From contig JAEXLD010000081.1 of NCBI GenBank assembly GCA_023445445.1, forward strand, positions 1 through 64,000: a stretch of DNA of 64,000 bases, written 5' to 3'. Numbering within the stretch: the stretch's first letter is position 1; every line of letters begins with the position of its first letter. This document shows positions 32,181-41,040 of this stretch, in pieces. The notes beneath the pieces are model-generated. The model had not been told where the DNA came from and ran no database searches. It was given only the letters and a program-made list of their open reading frames with translations. This DNA is from Bacillota bacterium (GTDB lineage Bacteria > Bacillota > Clostridia > Clostridiales > Clostridiaceae). A program made the position numbers and the translations under genes.

Positions 32181-32270
32181 ATACCTAATTATAAAGTTTA
32201 TAAGGTGGATTCACATAATAAGACAAAACTTTACGATGTGCTTGAAAAAGAAATTAATATTATTAAATAA
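32181..32270 (+). pseudogene. Short C-terminal gene remnant
   Basis: The frame gives IPNYKVYKVDSHNKTKLYD and ends EINIIK at TAA 32268-32270, without a start. It is probably another decayed gene end next to the truncated membrane protein. Confidence 0.3.
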
Positions 32271-32386
32271 TCCAATTATATTAGTAATTAAATTTATTCT
32301 ATTTATTATGGTGATATATTATAAGTAAATGTGCAATTAAAATATTTATTATTGCTTTATATAAAATATTAAGGAGGGATACTTTG

Positions 32387-32551
32387 ATGAAAAGATTTAT
32401 TTTTGCTATCACAATATTTAGCTTAGTATTCATATTAATTGGGTGTAATAAAGTAGAAGATAAGCAAGTAGTAAATCCCTTTAATGATCTTCCATATGGT
32501 CTTTTTCTGGATATAGACAAATACAATGTAAAAAGTGTAACAGTACATTAA
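32387..32551 (+). CDS. Small lipoprotein, possibly truncated
   Basis: ATG 32387 follows AAGGAGGGAT. The 54-residue product has a lipobox-like FILIGC after a hydrophobic stretch, so it should be a lipid-anchored surface peptide. The mature part is only about 34 residues (KVEDKQVVNPFNDLPYG). The bases after the stop, up to 32844, contain hydrophobic coding-like frames but no complete gene. This may be the head of a lipoprotein gene broken by frameshift. Confidence 0.45.
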   Translation: MKRFIFAITIFSLVFILIGCNKVEDKQVVNPFNDLPYGLFLDIDKYNVKSVTVH

Positions 32552-32844
32552 AAATTATTAATTCATCTAGATTAATTTTAGCAATATTAATATCATTACC
32601 AATATTATTTCAAGTATATTTATTTAAATTTGGTTTTAATATACCTGTTAGTTATTATAGCCGTAAGTCCATTAATAGTAAGATATAAACTAATATAATA
32701 ATAGAAAATATCAAACTATTATGAATTAATTTATATGAAGTAAGTAAGAATTATAGTGTGAAATTAAGATGCTTTTAATATTATATAGATAAATAAGAAT
32801 TTAGCGATGTAATTATTTAAAATCAATAGTTAGAAGGAGTTAAT

Positions 32845-33093
32845 ATGATTGAAAATAATAATGTAGATAAAAGAAACATTCTTGATGAAGAACCATTTTC
32901 TTATAAAATAACTAAGGATAAAAAGGTTTTTCTATATTGGCATGGAAAACAAGTAAGTATTTTAAGTGGTAAAGAAAGTGAAAGATTTATAGCAAAAGTA
33001 AAAAATGCTAATACAAAAGAAGCTCAGTTAATCATGGCTAAAATAACTGGAAATTTTAAACGTGGTAATGAGAAAGATAATAAAAATAGTTAA
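32845..33093 (+). CDS. Conserved-looking 82-residue protein of unknown function
   Basis: The product is charged and soluble, with a beta-rich middle (EEPFSYKITKDKKVFLYW, then GKQVSIL) and a helical end rich in Lys and Asn. I recognise the general look of small Firmicute proteins transcribed with YobA/DUF3221-type genes but cannot name the family. GAAGGAG precedes ATG 32845. The next gene starts 16 bases downstream, so the two are probably an operon. Confidence 0.6.
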   Translation: MIENNNVDKRNILDEEPFSYKITKDKKVFLYWHGKQVSILSGKESERFIAKVKNANTKEAQLIMAKITGNFKRGNEKDNKNS

Positions 33094-33109
33094 GGGGTGA
33101 GAGGGGAAG

Positions 33110-33460
33110 GTGAAAAATAGAAAAAATTTTTGGCTTATTATAATTGGTATGTTTATTCTAGGTGTTGTATTGAGTTATTTACTTAAACCAATTAGCATGG
33201 ATGAGCTTTATAAAAAGCCTAATTTTACAGCAGTAGTAACAGAAGTATATGATAAAGAAATTTTAGTTACTGTTGATAAAGATCAGGATGAATATAAAAG
33301 TAGTGATAAGATCATTGTTTCTCTCGATGTTAAATTAAAAGATAAGTTGGTAAGTTTTAAAGCTGGTGATAAGGTAAGAATATTTTATGACGGAAATATA
33401 TTAGAAAGTTACCCTGCTCAAATACGAAAAGTTTATGCAATATTGTTAATTAATGAGTAG
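33110..33460 (+). CDS. DUF3221-like membrane-anchored protein
   Basis: The 116-residue protein starts at GTG 33110 (site GAGGGGAAG), has one N-terminal TM helix (about 7-25) and an extracellular OB-like beta domain. The pattern of a VVTEVYDKEILV strand, FKAGDKVRIFYDG and ESYPAQIRKVYAI matches DUF3221 (YobA-like) proteins. The function is unknown. A strong bidirectional hairpin follows. Confidence 0.65.
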   Translation: MKNRKNFWLIIIGMFILGVVLSYLLKPISMDELYKKPNFTAVVTEVYDKEILVTVDKDQDEYKSSDKIIVSLDVKLKDKLVSFKAGDKVRIFYDGNILESYPAQIRKVYAILLINE

Positions 33461-33497
33461 AATTTTAAAACAGAGCCTTAAATTACAATATACAAGA

Positions 33498-33542
33498 GGA
33501 CAAGCATATGTTAATGAATGATGGCATTAACATATGCTGTCC
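33498..33542. terminator. Bidirectional terminator between convergent genes
   Basis: GGACAAGCATATGTTAATG (33498-33516) pairs with CATTAACATATGCTGTCC (33525-33542) with one bulge. It separates the DUF3221-like gene on the plus strand from the small membrane gene on the minus strand. Confidence 0.8.
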
Positions 33543-33740
33543 TTAATTTTTATTCTTTTTAGAATCATCTTTATAACCCTTTAAATATAACAAACCTAAG
33601 GACAAGCATGTTATGGAAAGGGATATATTAACGGGAAACATTGAAACATCCTTAGGTGTATTAAAATTTACTAATGCAGCTAAAATCCATATAAAAGCAG
33701 CTATAAAATATACTATTGCTATAGGCTTATTTTTCTTCAT
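33543..33740 (-). CDS. Small two-TM membrane protein A
   Basis: The 65-residue product begins MKKNKPIAIVYF, has two hydrophobic helices (about 7-25 and 37-54) and a Lys/Asp-rich end. AAGGAGGATT precedes the start. It is a paralog of the protein encoded at 33817-34005; both share MKKNK, a Trp near residue 18 and a Cys-x-SLG stretch. Function unknown. Confidence 0.6.
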   Translation of the reverse strand: MKKNKPIAIVYFIAAFIWILAALVNFNTPKDVSMFPVNISLSITCLSLGLLYLKGYKDDSKKNKN

Positions 33741-33816
33741 TAATAATCCTCCTTAAGGTGTAAATAATATGTTGAAAAAACCTCAACTTTGACATTTATA
33801 ATTAAAGCTACTATAC

Positions 33817-34005
33817 TTAAGAGTCCGTAGAAACAACTTTAGGACCTCTCCAATAGGAAATTCCTAAAGAAAAGCATTTAATAGTAAGAGCTATACTAAT
33901 TATACAAGTTAGAATCTTAGAGTTATTAGCACTTATTAATGCATTTACCAACCATAAAATAGCAAGAATAAAATGTAGTATTGAAAAAAATTTATTTTTC
34001 TTCAT
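33817..34005 (-). CDS. Small two-TM membrane protein B (paralog of A)
   Basis: The 62-residue product begins MKKNKFFSILHF and has the same two-helix shape as protein A, with CFSLG matching CLSLG. AAGGAGG precedes the start, and the spacing between the two genes (76 bases) suggests tandem duplication. No family is recognised. Confidence 0.6.
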   Translation of the reverse strand: MKKNKFFSILHFILAILWLVNALISANNSKILTCIISIALTIKCFSLGISYWRGPKVVSTDS

Positions 34006-34141
34006 TTATAAACCTCCTTAAGGTATAAACTATTGATAGTATCATTATACAGATTAATAGGTAATAATTCTATAAAATGTATAAATTAGGATTTAAATGA
34101 TGATATAATTGTATTGAATAACAATGGATTGAGGGATTATT

Positions 34142-34738
34142 ATAAAAAATAAATATAAATTAATTAGTACATTAATAATATCTGCAATAATAATTTCAAT
34201 ATTTATAATAGGTAATAGCTTAGGGAGAGAAGGAAAAATAGAAGAGGCTCTTAATATTGATGAAACTATCAACATGAATATTATTCATGAAGAACCAACT
34301 AATAAAGGAAGTATTGTTTTTAGTATTGCCTCAAATGATACTAATGAATATCTTAGTACAGCTTTTGTTAATAAAAATTTATTCGGATATAGGGATCTAT
34401 ACAGTGGAACTTCTTCAATTGATGGCTTTAGTAAAAGAGACTTAACTGCTCAATATTTTCCTGATATTAAGGACAGCTCATTACCAATATATTTTGGCGT
34501 AATATTAAATGATGAAATAAAGGCAGTTAATGTAAAAGAAAGTAAAAGCTCTGAAATGAAAGAGGCAAAAATAATTGAAGCTGGTGATAAGAGAATTTGG
34601 CTTGTGTATATGAGTGGATTTGTAGGAAATGAATTTGAAGTTCTTGGATATAGTAGTGATGGGGAATGTATTTATACTTATGAAGATACTATTCCATGGA
34701 AGGTTGAGCAAAAACCTGGTAAAAGTCCATACAAATAG
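34142..34738 (+). CDS. Membrane-anchored protein with a probable non-canonical start
   Basis: The first ATG in frame is 34274, but the frame is open upstream. There it encodes a convincing signal-anchor: KNKYKLISTLIISAIIIS, continuing IFIIGN. No ATG, GTG or TTG is available there; the codons after GAGGG (34131-34135) are ATT 34136, ATT 34139 and ATA 34142. So either a rare start codon is used or the true start is lost. From 34142 the product has about 198 residues: an N-terminal TM helix and an extracellular domain of unknown family (NDTNEYLSTAFVNKN, then VYMSGFVGNEFEVLGYSSDG). The start is uncertain. Confidence 0.5.
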   Translation: MKNKYKLISTLIISAIIISIFIIGNSLGREGKIEEALNIDETINMNIIHEEPTNKGSIVFSIASNDTNEYLSTAFVNKNLFGYRDLYSGTSSIDGFSKRDLTAQYFPDIKDSSLPIYFGVILNDEIKAVNVKESKSSEMKEAKIIEAGDKRIWLVYMSGFVGNEFEVLGYSSDGECIYTYEDTIPWKVEQKPGKSPYK

Positions 34739-34828
34739 TGTGAATTTATAAGCTGATTGCTGATAGTGTCAAATATAAATAGTAGGGATTAGTTAAAGCA
34801 TCCACATTAATTAAGAATGAGGTTAGCT

Positions 34829-35116
34829 ATGTTAAAAAATAATATTGTAGCATTTTTTATGCATATAGTTTTAAGGTTTAGTGTGTTTTCATTTTTATTC
34901 CTTTTCAATTCTTCTAAAGCTGAATCCGTAGTTGAGATGAATAAAAGAGTAATTATAGGTTATATTCAACAATGGGTTATTTTTATAATAGTAATTATAG
35001 GATATTACTTAATTGGTAGTATTCCAGCTATATTTATTCCAACTATATTAATTGGACTAGGTATTATTATACAGAGTATAAAAAAAGAAAAGATAAAAAT
35101 ATTTAATAGAGAATAA
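34829..35116 (+). CDS. Small three-TM membrane protein
   Basis: The product of about 95 residues has hydrophobic segments at about 7-27, 50-66 and 68-84 and a Lys-rich end. ATG 34829 is six bases after GAGGT at 34819; ATG 34817 overlaps that site and is less likely. No family is recognised. A terminator follows at 35120-35151. Confidence 0.5.
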   Translation: MLKNNIVAFFMHIVLRFSVFSFLFLFNSSKAESVVEMNKRVIIGYIQQWVIFIIVIIGYYLIGSIPAIFIPTILIGLGIIIQSIKKEKIKIFNRE

Positions 35117-35119
35117 AAA

Positions 35120-35151
35120 AACGTTGAAAGGGATTTTCAACGTTTTTTTAT
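35120..35151 (+). terminator. Terminator before the sugar importer operon
   Basis: AACGTTGAAA (35120-35129) pairs with TTTCAACGTT (35135-35144) and is followed by TTTTTATTTT. Confidence 0.9.
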
Positions 35152-35320
35152 TTTAGTAATTTACATCTTAAAACTAACCCTTGCCTTTAGTATTTTCCTT
35201 GAGTTTTTTTAGTGCAGAATTTTATAAATTATACTTGTTTATTGTAAATACATTTTGTGGAAATAAAATTAGAATTTAATTGTAATGGTAATCAAAAAAG
35301 TTTTGGAGGGGGATTAGTAA

Positions 35321-36310
35321 ATGAAAGTTAAAAAATTATTATCTTTAGTAATTGCTGGAGCTATGGCTTTTTCTATTGGATGTTCTGGCGGAGGAGATAA
35401 GGTTAAAGAGGAAGGCAAGGGAGAAACTGGGGGAACTAAGAAATTAGTTGTAGGTTATGCACAATTAGGAGCTGAAAGTGAGTGGAGAACTGCTTGTACA
35501 AATTCTGTAAAGGAAGAAGCAAGTAAGAGGGGAATAGATTTAAAATTCTCTGATGCTCAACAAAAACAAGAAAATCAAATTAAGGCAATTCGTTCATTTA
35601 TAGCACAAAAAGTAGATGTTATAGGTGTATCTCCAGTTGTTGAATCTGGATGGGAAACTGTATTTAAAGAAGTTAAGGATGCTGGAATTCCATTAGTATT
35701 AGTTGATAGAAAAGCAGATGTTCCAGAGGATCTTTATGCTTGCTATTTAGGCTCTGATTTCGTAGAAGAAGGTAAAAAGGCAGCAGATGAGCTTGCTAAA
35801 TTAATAAATTCAAAGGGCAATATAGTTGAGCTTCAAGGAACAGTTGGATCTTCAGCAGCAGTTGGAAGACAACAAGGTTTCTTAGATACTTTAAAGGCAA
35901 AATATCCTGATATAAAAATAATTAAATCTCAAACTGGTGATTTTACAAGAGCTAAGGGTAAAGAAGTTATGGAAGCTTTCTTAAAATCTGATGGAGAAAA
36001 TATTACAGCTTTATTTGCACATAATGATGATATGGCAATAGGCGCTATACAAGCTATTGAAGAGTATGGAAAGAAACCTGGTGAAGATATAAAAATAGTT
36101 TCTGTTGATGCAGTTAAAGGTGCTTTTGAAGCTATGATAGCTGGAAAGCTAAATGTTACTGTTGAATGTAATCCATTACTTGGACCACAATTCTTTGATG
36201 TTTGTGAAGATATAGTTGCAGGTAAAGAAGTTCCTAAGACTATACCATCTAAGGAAGGTGTATTTAGACAAGATACAGCAGCACAAGATTTACCAAATAG
36301 AAAGTATTAA
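35321..36310 (+). CDS. ytfQ: Sugar ABC importer binding lipoprotein, YtfQ-like
   Basis: The 329-residue lipoprotein has a lipobox SIGC at about 18-21, a Gly/Lys/Glu linker, and a Peripla_BP_4 domain with GYAQLGAESEW, LFAHNDDMAIGAIQAI and VECNPLLGP. YtfQ-type proteins bind galactofuranose or related sugars. The gene order with ATPase and two permeases behind it matches ytfQRT-yjfF. GGAGGGG precedes ATG 35321. The second domain of the membrane sensor at 27464-29350 is its closest relative in the window. A hairpin follows before the ATPase gene. Confidence 0.85.
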   Translation: MKVKKLLSLVIAGAMAFSIGCSGGGDKVKEEGKGETGGTKKLVVGYAQLGAESEWRTACTNSVKEEASKRGIDLKFSDAQQKQENQIKAIRSFIAQKVDVIGVSPVVESGWETVFKEVKDAGIPLVLVDRKADVPEDLYACYLGSDFVEEGKKAADELAKLINSKGNIVELQGTVGSSAAVGRQQGFLDTLKAKYPDIKIIKSQTGDFTRAKGKEVMEAFLKSDGENITALFAHNDDMAIGAIQAIEEYGKKPGEDIKIVSVDAVKGAFEAMIAGKLNVTVECNPLLGPQFFDVCEDIVAGKEVPKTIPSKEGVFRQDTAAQDLPNRKY

Positions 36311-36337
36311 TTTATATTTATTTTCTTTAATTTAATG

Positions 36338-36373
36338 TAAGCTGTTGCATCTAATTATATTTGCAACAGCTTA
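36338..36373 (+). other. Hairpin after the ytfQ-like gene
   Basis: TAAGCTGTTGCA (36338-36349) pairs perfectly with TGCAACAGCTTA (36362-36373), without a T tract. Such stems after a binding-protein gene usually protect its mRNA or cause partial termination, giving more binding protein than permease. Confidence 0.7.
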
Positions 36374-36402
36374 TGTTAAATCTAAAAAAAGGAGATGTAG
36401 CA

Positions 36403-37917
36403 ATGAAAGATAAAGATGTATTACTTAAAATGAAAGATATATGTATAGAATTTCCTGGAGTAAAGGCATTAGATAAGGTGGATTTTAATTTAGAAGAAGG
36501 AGAAATCCATGCATTAATGGGTGAAAATGGGGCAGGAAAATCTACATTGATTAAGGTATTAACAGGAGTTGAAAAGCTAGATAGTGGAGAAATTATTTTC
36601 CTAGGAAATAGAATAAATCCAAAATCAACCTATGAAGCTCAAGTACTTGGTATTAGCACAGTATATCAGGAGGTAAACTTATGTAATAACATATCTGTGG
36701 CAGAGAATATCTTTATTGGAAGAGAGCCTACCAAGTTTGGAAAGATTAATTGGAAGGAAATGAATAGAAGAGCTACTTTAGCTATGAAGAAATTAAATAT
36801 TGATATTGATGTAACAAAGAGCTTAGATAGTTATTCTCTTGCTATAAAACAAATGGTTGCAATTGCAAGAGCAGTTGATATTGAAGCAAAAATATTGATT
36901 TTAGATGAGCCAACAGCTAGTTTAGATGAAAAGGAAGTTGTAAAGTTATTTGAAATAATGAGAAATTTAAAGTCTCAAGGTATAGGAATAATATTTGTTA
37001 CTCATTTTTTAGATCAAGTATATGAAGTTTCAGACAAGATTACAGTTTTAAGGAATGGGAAATTAGTTGGAGAGTATAAAACTAGTGAATTATCAAAGAT
37101 TCAATTAGTGGCAAAAATGATTGGAAAAGATTATGGTGAGATAAATTCTGGTATTAAACCAGTTGAAAATATAAATAGTGAAAATCCTAGAGAGGTTTTT
37201 TTAGAAGCAGTTAATTTAGGTAAGAAGAATCTTATAGAGCCTTTTGATACAGTAGTATATAAGGGGGAAGTTCTTGGATTAGCTGGGCTTTTAGGTTCTG
37301 GAAGAACTGAACTTGTTAATTTGTTATTTGGAATAGAAAAGGCAGATACAGGGGAAGTTCGTATAAATAATATAAAGAGTAAAATAAATAATCCATTAGA
37401 AGCAATTAAAAAGGAAATTGCATATTGTCCAGAGGATAGAAAAAGGGAAGGGATAATCCCCAATTTATCTGTAAGGGAAAATATTATTTTAGCTCTTCAA
37501 GTTAAAAGGGGATGGATTAAATATATTCCTCTTAAGGAGCAGGAGAAAATTGCAAAAGAATATATTGAGCTTTTGGATATTAAGACACCATCACAAGAAA
37601 AGCTTGTAAATGAATTAAGTGGTGGAAATCAGCAAAAGGTTATTTTAGCAAGATGGTTATTAACAAGACCAAAGTTATTAATTTTAGATGAACCTACCAG
37701 GGGCATAGATATTGGAACTAAGGCTGAAATTCAAAGGTTGGTGTTGGATTTTGCAGCTAAAGGAATTTCAGTAATATTTATTTCTTCAGAGCTAGATGAA
37801 ATGTTAAGAACTTGTACTAGATTAATAGTTTTAAGGGATAAGGTTAAGATTAAGGAACTTGTGGACAAGGATTTGGAAACTAATATTATTATGAATACCA
37901 TAGCAGGAGGTAATTAG
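36403..37917 (+). CDS. ytfR: Sugar ABC importer ATPase, YtfR-like
   Basis: The 504-residue protein has two ABC domains, as in monosaccharide importers. The first has Walker A GENGAGKST and Walker B ILILDEP; the second has a degenerate P-loop GLLGSGRTE but keeps the LSGGNQQK signature and LLILDEP. It energises import with the two permeases encoded next. ATG 36403 follows AAAGGAGATG; the in-frame codon at 36361 lies in the upstream hairpin and is rejected. Two bases separate it from the first permease gene. Confidence 0.92.
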   Translation: MKDKDVLLKMKDICIEFPGVKALDKVDFNLEEGEIHALMGENGAGKSTLIKVLTGVEKLDSGEIIFLGNRINPKSTYEAQVLGISTVYQEVNLCNNISVAENIFIGREPTKFGKINWKEMNRRATLAMKKLNIDIDVTKSLDSYSLAIKQMVAIARAVDIEAKILILDEPTASLDEKEVVKLFEIMRNLKSQGIGIIFVTHFLDQVYEVSDKITVLRNGKLVGEYKTSELSKIQLVAKMIGKDYGEINSGIKPVENINSENPREVFLEAVNLGKKNLIEPFDTVVYKGEVLGLAGLLGSGRTELVNLLFGIEKADTGEVRINNIKSKINNPLEAIKKEIAYCPEDRKREGIIPNLSVRENIILALQVKRGWIKYIPLKEQEKIAKEYIELLDIKTPSQEKLVNELSGGNQQKVILARWLLTRPKLLILDEPTRGIDIGTKAEIQRLVLDFAAKGISVIFISSELDEMLRTCTRLIVLRDKVKIKELVDKDLETNIIMNTIAGGN

Positions 37918-37918
37918 T

Positions 37919-39004
37919 ATGAATTTATTAAAGAATATAAGAAAACAGCAAATATTTTGGCCTCTTGTTGCCTTATTTTTAGTTTTATTATTTAATTTAT
38001 TTTTTACCCCAGGTTTCTTTAAAATAGAAATGAAGGATGGACATTTATTTGGTAGTTTAATTGATATTATTAATAGAGGGGCACCTTTAATGATTTTATC
38101 TATAGGATTAACTCTTGTAATAGCCACCTCTGGTACAGATATTTCAGTTGGATCTGTAATTGCAATTACTGCTGCTATAGTTGCAAGTTTAATTGGTGGA
38201 GAAATGAGTTTTGTAGATGGTGTTCAAGAATATGTTAGTTTAATTCCAATGCCTATAGCAATTATTATTGGGTTATTAATAGCATGTCTCCTTGGTTTTT
38301 GGAATGGTGTATTAATAGGGAAAATAGGCATTCAGCCAATTATAGCAACTATGATATTAATGGTTGCAGGTAGAGGGATAGCACAGCTTATAACAAAGGC
38401 TCAAATTATTACAATTTATTATAAGCCTTATTTTTTCTTTGGAGGAGGATATCTCTTTGGATTACCATTTTCCATTTTTATAGTGGCTCTTTGCCTTTTA
38501 GTTGTACTAATTCTTGTTAAGAAAACAGCCTTTGGATTATTTGTAGAATCTTCAGGATGTAACTCTGAAGCAAGTAAATATGTTGGAATAAAGGTAGACT
38601 GGGTTAAGGTTTGTGTTTATACAATTTCAGGCTTATGTGCAGGGATAGCAGCAATATTATTAAGCTCTAATATTAAGTGTGCAGATGCAAATAATTTAGG
38701 TTTATATATAGAGCTTGATGCAATTTTAGCTGTTGCTATTGGGGGAAACCCTATGTCTGGAGGTAAGTTTTCAATCCCTTGTAGTATAGTTGGTGCTTTA
38801 ATTATTCAAAGTTTAACTACTACTATATACTCCTTTGGTGTTCCACCTGAAGTAACTTTAGTTGTAAAGGCTTTAGTTGTAATAGTTATTTGCTTATTGC
38901 AATCTGAGAATTTTAGAGTTATCTTTAGGAATTTCTTTAATAAGAAGAGGGGGGTTAATAGTGAAAAGCTTGCTACTGTTGAAAAACAAAATATTACAAA
39001 CTAA
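37919..39004 (+). CDS. ytfT: Sugar ABC importer permease, YtfT-like
   Basis: The 361-residue membrane protein has about ten hydrophobic segments and the branched-chain/ribose-type permease motifs GTDISVGSVIA and AVAIGGNPMSGGKFS. It pairs with the YjfF-like protein to form the pore. ATG 37919 follows AGGAGG. Its 3' end overlaps the next gene by 44 bases, so the two are translated together. Confidence 0.88.
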   Translation: MNLLKNIRKQQIFWPLVALFLVLLFNLFFTPGFFKIEMKDGHLFGSLIDIINRGAPLMILSIGLTLVIATSGTDISVGSVIAITAAIVASLIGGEMSFVDGVQEYVSLIPMPIAIIIGLLIACLLGFWNGVLIGKIGIQPIIATMILMVAGRGIAQLITKAQIITIYYKPYFFFGGGYLFGLPFSIFIVALCLLVVLILVKKTAFGLFVESSGCNSEASKYVGIKVDWVKVCVYTISGLCAGIAAILLSSNIKCADANNLGLYIELDAILAVAIGGNPMSGGKFSIPCSIVGALIIQSLTTTIYSFGVPPEVTLVVKALVVIVICLLQSENFRVIFRNFFNKKRGVNSEKLATVEKQNITN

Positions 39005-39950
39005 ATACTTACCTATATTTGTAACAATAATTTTATTTATAGCCTTATGTGCTTTTGGAACTTTTAAGTATACAGGATTTTTTAGATTACAGACATTTTT
39101 AAATTTGCTAATAGATAATGCATTTTTGCTTATAACAGCTATTGGTGTTACCTTTGTACTGATTACTGGGGGAATAGATATATCTGTTGGAGCAGTAATT
39201 GCCTTTATATGTATGCTGTCAGCATATCTTCTTGAAAATAAGGGATGGAATCCTTGGGTTGTAATTTTATTTATGCTTATAATTGGGTGTATTTTTGGAA
39301 CTATTATGGGTGTCTTAGTAACAAAGTTTAAGATTCAACCCTTTATAGCTACTCTTGCAGGAATGTTTTTAGCTAGAGGTCTATGTTACCTTGTAAGTAT
39401 AGATACAATAACTATTACAAATGAAACTTATACTAAGATAAGTCAAGCAAGGATAAAAATTGGTGATAGCTTTATTTCTTGGAGTGTAGTAATTGCAATA
39501 GTAGTTTTAATTTTAGCTATATATGTGCTGCAATACACAAAGTTTGGTAGAGCAGTATATGCAATAGGAGGAAATGAACAATCAGCAAGGCTTATGGGAT
39601 TACCTGTTGATAGAGTTAAAATTTTAGTTTACACAATTAGTGGATTTTGCTCATCTCTTGCAGGAGTTGTATTTAGTTTTTATATGCTATCAGGCTATGG
39701 GCAACATACTGTAGGATTAGAAATGGATGCCATAGCATCTGCTGTAATTGGTGGAATCATGCTAACAGGTGGAGTTGGATATGTTATAGGAACCTTATTT
39801 GGTGTGTTAACACAAGGTGTCATTCAAACAATAATAATATTTGAAGGAACCTTAAGTTCCTGGTGGACAAAGATTGTGGTGGCAGCTTTGCTTTGTATAT
39901 TTATAATATTACAAAGAGTATTTATAATAATGAAATCAAAGGAAAAGTAA
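38961..39950 (+). CDS. yjfF: Sugar ABC importer permease, YjfF-like
   Basis: The 329-residue protein is the second permease, with GGIDISVGAVIAF, AIGGNEQSARLMGLPV and a final TM region. The presence of two different permeases is typical of the YtfT/YjfF galactofuranose system rather than of ribose (RbsC). The GTG start at 38961 lies in the ytfT-like gene after GAGGGGGG. The stop lies at the edge of REP-like copy 3, which ends the operon. Confidence 0.88.
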   Translation: MKSLLLLKNKILQTKYLPIFVTIILFIALCAFGTFKYTGFFRLQTFLNLLIDNAFLLITAIGVTFVLITGGIDISVGAVIAFICMLSAYLLENKGWNPWVVILFMLIIGCIFGTIMGVLVTKFKIQPFIATLAGMFLARGLCYLVSIDTITITNETYTKISQARIKIGDSFISWSVVIAIVVLILAIYVLQYTKFGRAVYAIGGNEQSARLMGLPVDRVKILVYTISGFCSSLAGVVFSFYMLSGYGQHTVGLEMDAIASAVIGGIMLTGGVGYVIGTLFGVLTQGVIQTIIIFEGTLSSWWTKIVVAALLCIFIILQRVFIIMKSKEK

Positions 39951-40009
39951 CTGGAAATAAATTGGACCCCAGGGGATTTTAAATCCCCTGGGGTCCAATT
40001 TATTTCCAG
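39951..40009. repeat. Perfect 29-bp palindrome (REP-like copy 3), terminator
   Basis: Arms 39951-39979 and 39981-40009 are fully complementary, core GGACCCCAGGGGATTT, feet CTGGAAATAAATT. It begins one base after the yjfF-like stop codon. Confidence 0.9.
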
Positions 40010-40195
40010 TTTAAGTTGCTTTTCTTCTTTAGCTTCTAAGCTATCATATAAATCCCTAAACTTTGAAAGTTCATCTTTACTTACCTTATATAAAGTGCCA
40101 TCAATATTAATTTTATCACCTATAAGGGATATTGAATGCTCCTTGTTACCTTTAGTTTTTATAAGGAACTCCCAGTCCTTAATGTTATCTTCTTT
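40010..40195 (-). pseudogene. Start-less gene remnant next to REP-like copy 3
   Basis: Read on the minus strand, an open frame after a TAG at 40196-40198 gives KEDNIKDWEFLIKTKG, continues ISLIGDKINIDGTLYKV, and ends in a Lys/Glu-rich helix that runs into the palindrome. There is no start codon, so this is a broken gene whose tail was replaced by the repeat. The family is not recognised. Confidence 0.4.
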
Positions 40196-40248
40196 CTATT
40201 TTTTACTTCCTTTTAAAAGGGAAATAAAATGATATTCTTAAATGAATA

Positions 40249-40280
40249 TTATTATTGTACTATTATAATAACAATAATAA
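40249..40280. promoter_or_regulatory. Inverted repeat over the promoter of the aldolase/PTS operon
   Basis: TTATTATTGT (40249-40258) is the perfect complement of ACAATAATAA (40271-40280). The loop contains TATAAT at 40264-40269, a possible -10 box. The repeat could be an operator for the PRD regulator encoded at 43505-45649 or a structured leader. No clear -35 is seen. Confidence 0.45.
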
Positions 40281-40298
40281 AGCGAAGGAGAGAGGTAA

Positions 40299-41015
40299 AT
40301 GGTAAGAGATTTAAAAGTAAAAATATATGCAGATGGTGCAGATTTAAAATCAATGCTTGAAGAATACAATAAAGGAATTGTTAGTGGATTTACAACAAAC
40401 CCTTCATTAATGAAGGCTGCTGGAATAAAGAATTATAAAGAATTTGGTAGGGATGTACTAAATGAAATAAAGGATATGCCAATTTCCTTTGAGGTTTTTG
40501 GAGATGATGAAGAAACAATACTTAAGGAGGCAAGAGAACTTTTTACCTGGGGTGAAAACGTTTATGTAAAAATACCAGTAGTAAATACTAAGGGAGAATT
40601 TAATGAGAATATAATTAAAACCTTAGTAGATGAAAAGGTTAAGCTTAATATAACTGCAATCTTTACCTATCAACAAGTAAAGGATGTTATGAGCTTATTA
40701 AATAAAGATAGTGAAGCCATTATTTCAATATTTGCTGGAAGAATAGCAGATGCAGGAGTGGATCCAATAGGAATAATGAAAGAAGCTATTGAGCTTTCAA
40801 AGGAATATCCAAAGGTAGAAATATTATGGGCAAGTTGTAGAGAGCTTTATAGTATTATTGAAGCTAACAATATTGGCTGTGATATTATTACAGTTCAAAA
40901 TAGCATATTAAAGAAAATTGATTTATTAGGTAAAGACTTAAATGAGTATTCTATAGAAACTGTTAATGATTTCTTTAGGGATGCAAATAGTTTAGGATTT
41001 TCAATTATGGAATAG
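40299..41015 (+). CDS. Transaldolase-family protein (fructose-6-phosphate aldolase-like)
   Basis: The 238-residue TIM-barrel protein has KIYADGADL at the start, GFTTNPSLM (30-38), the Schiff-base lysine K91 in VYVKIPVV, NITAIFTYQQV and SIFAGRIADAGVDP. This length is near that of short transaldolases and FSA enzymes, which make or split sugar phosphates through dihydroxyacetone or glyceraldehyde-3-phosphate units. It is the first gene of an operon with an ascorbate-type PTS, so it probably works on the phosphorylated product of that sugar. GGAGAGAGG precedes ATG 40299. Confidence 0.8.
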   Translation: MVRDLKVKIYADGADLKSMLEEYNKGIVSGFTTNPSLMKAAGIKNYKEFGRDVLNEIKDMPISFEVFGDDEETILKEARELFTWGENVYVKIPVVNTKGEFNENIIKTLVDEKVKLNITAIFTYQQVKDVMSLLNKDSEAIISIFAGRIADAGVDPIGIMKEAIELSKEYPKVEILWASCRELYSIIEANNIGCDIITVQNSILKKIDLLGKDLNEYSIETVNDFFRDANSLGFSIME

Positions 41016-41040
41016 GGTTTAATTTAAGAGAGGTAAAACT

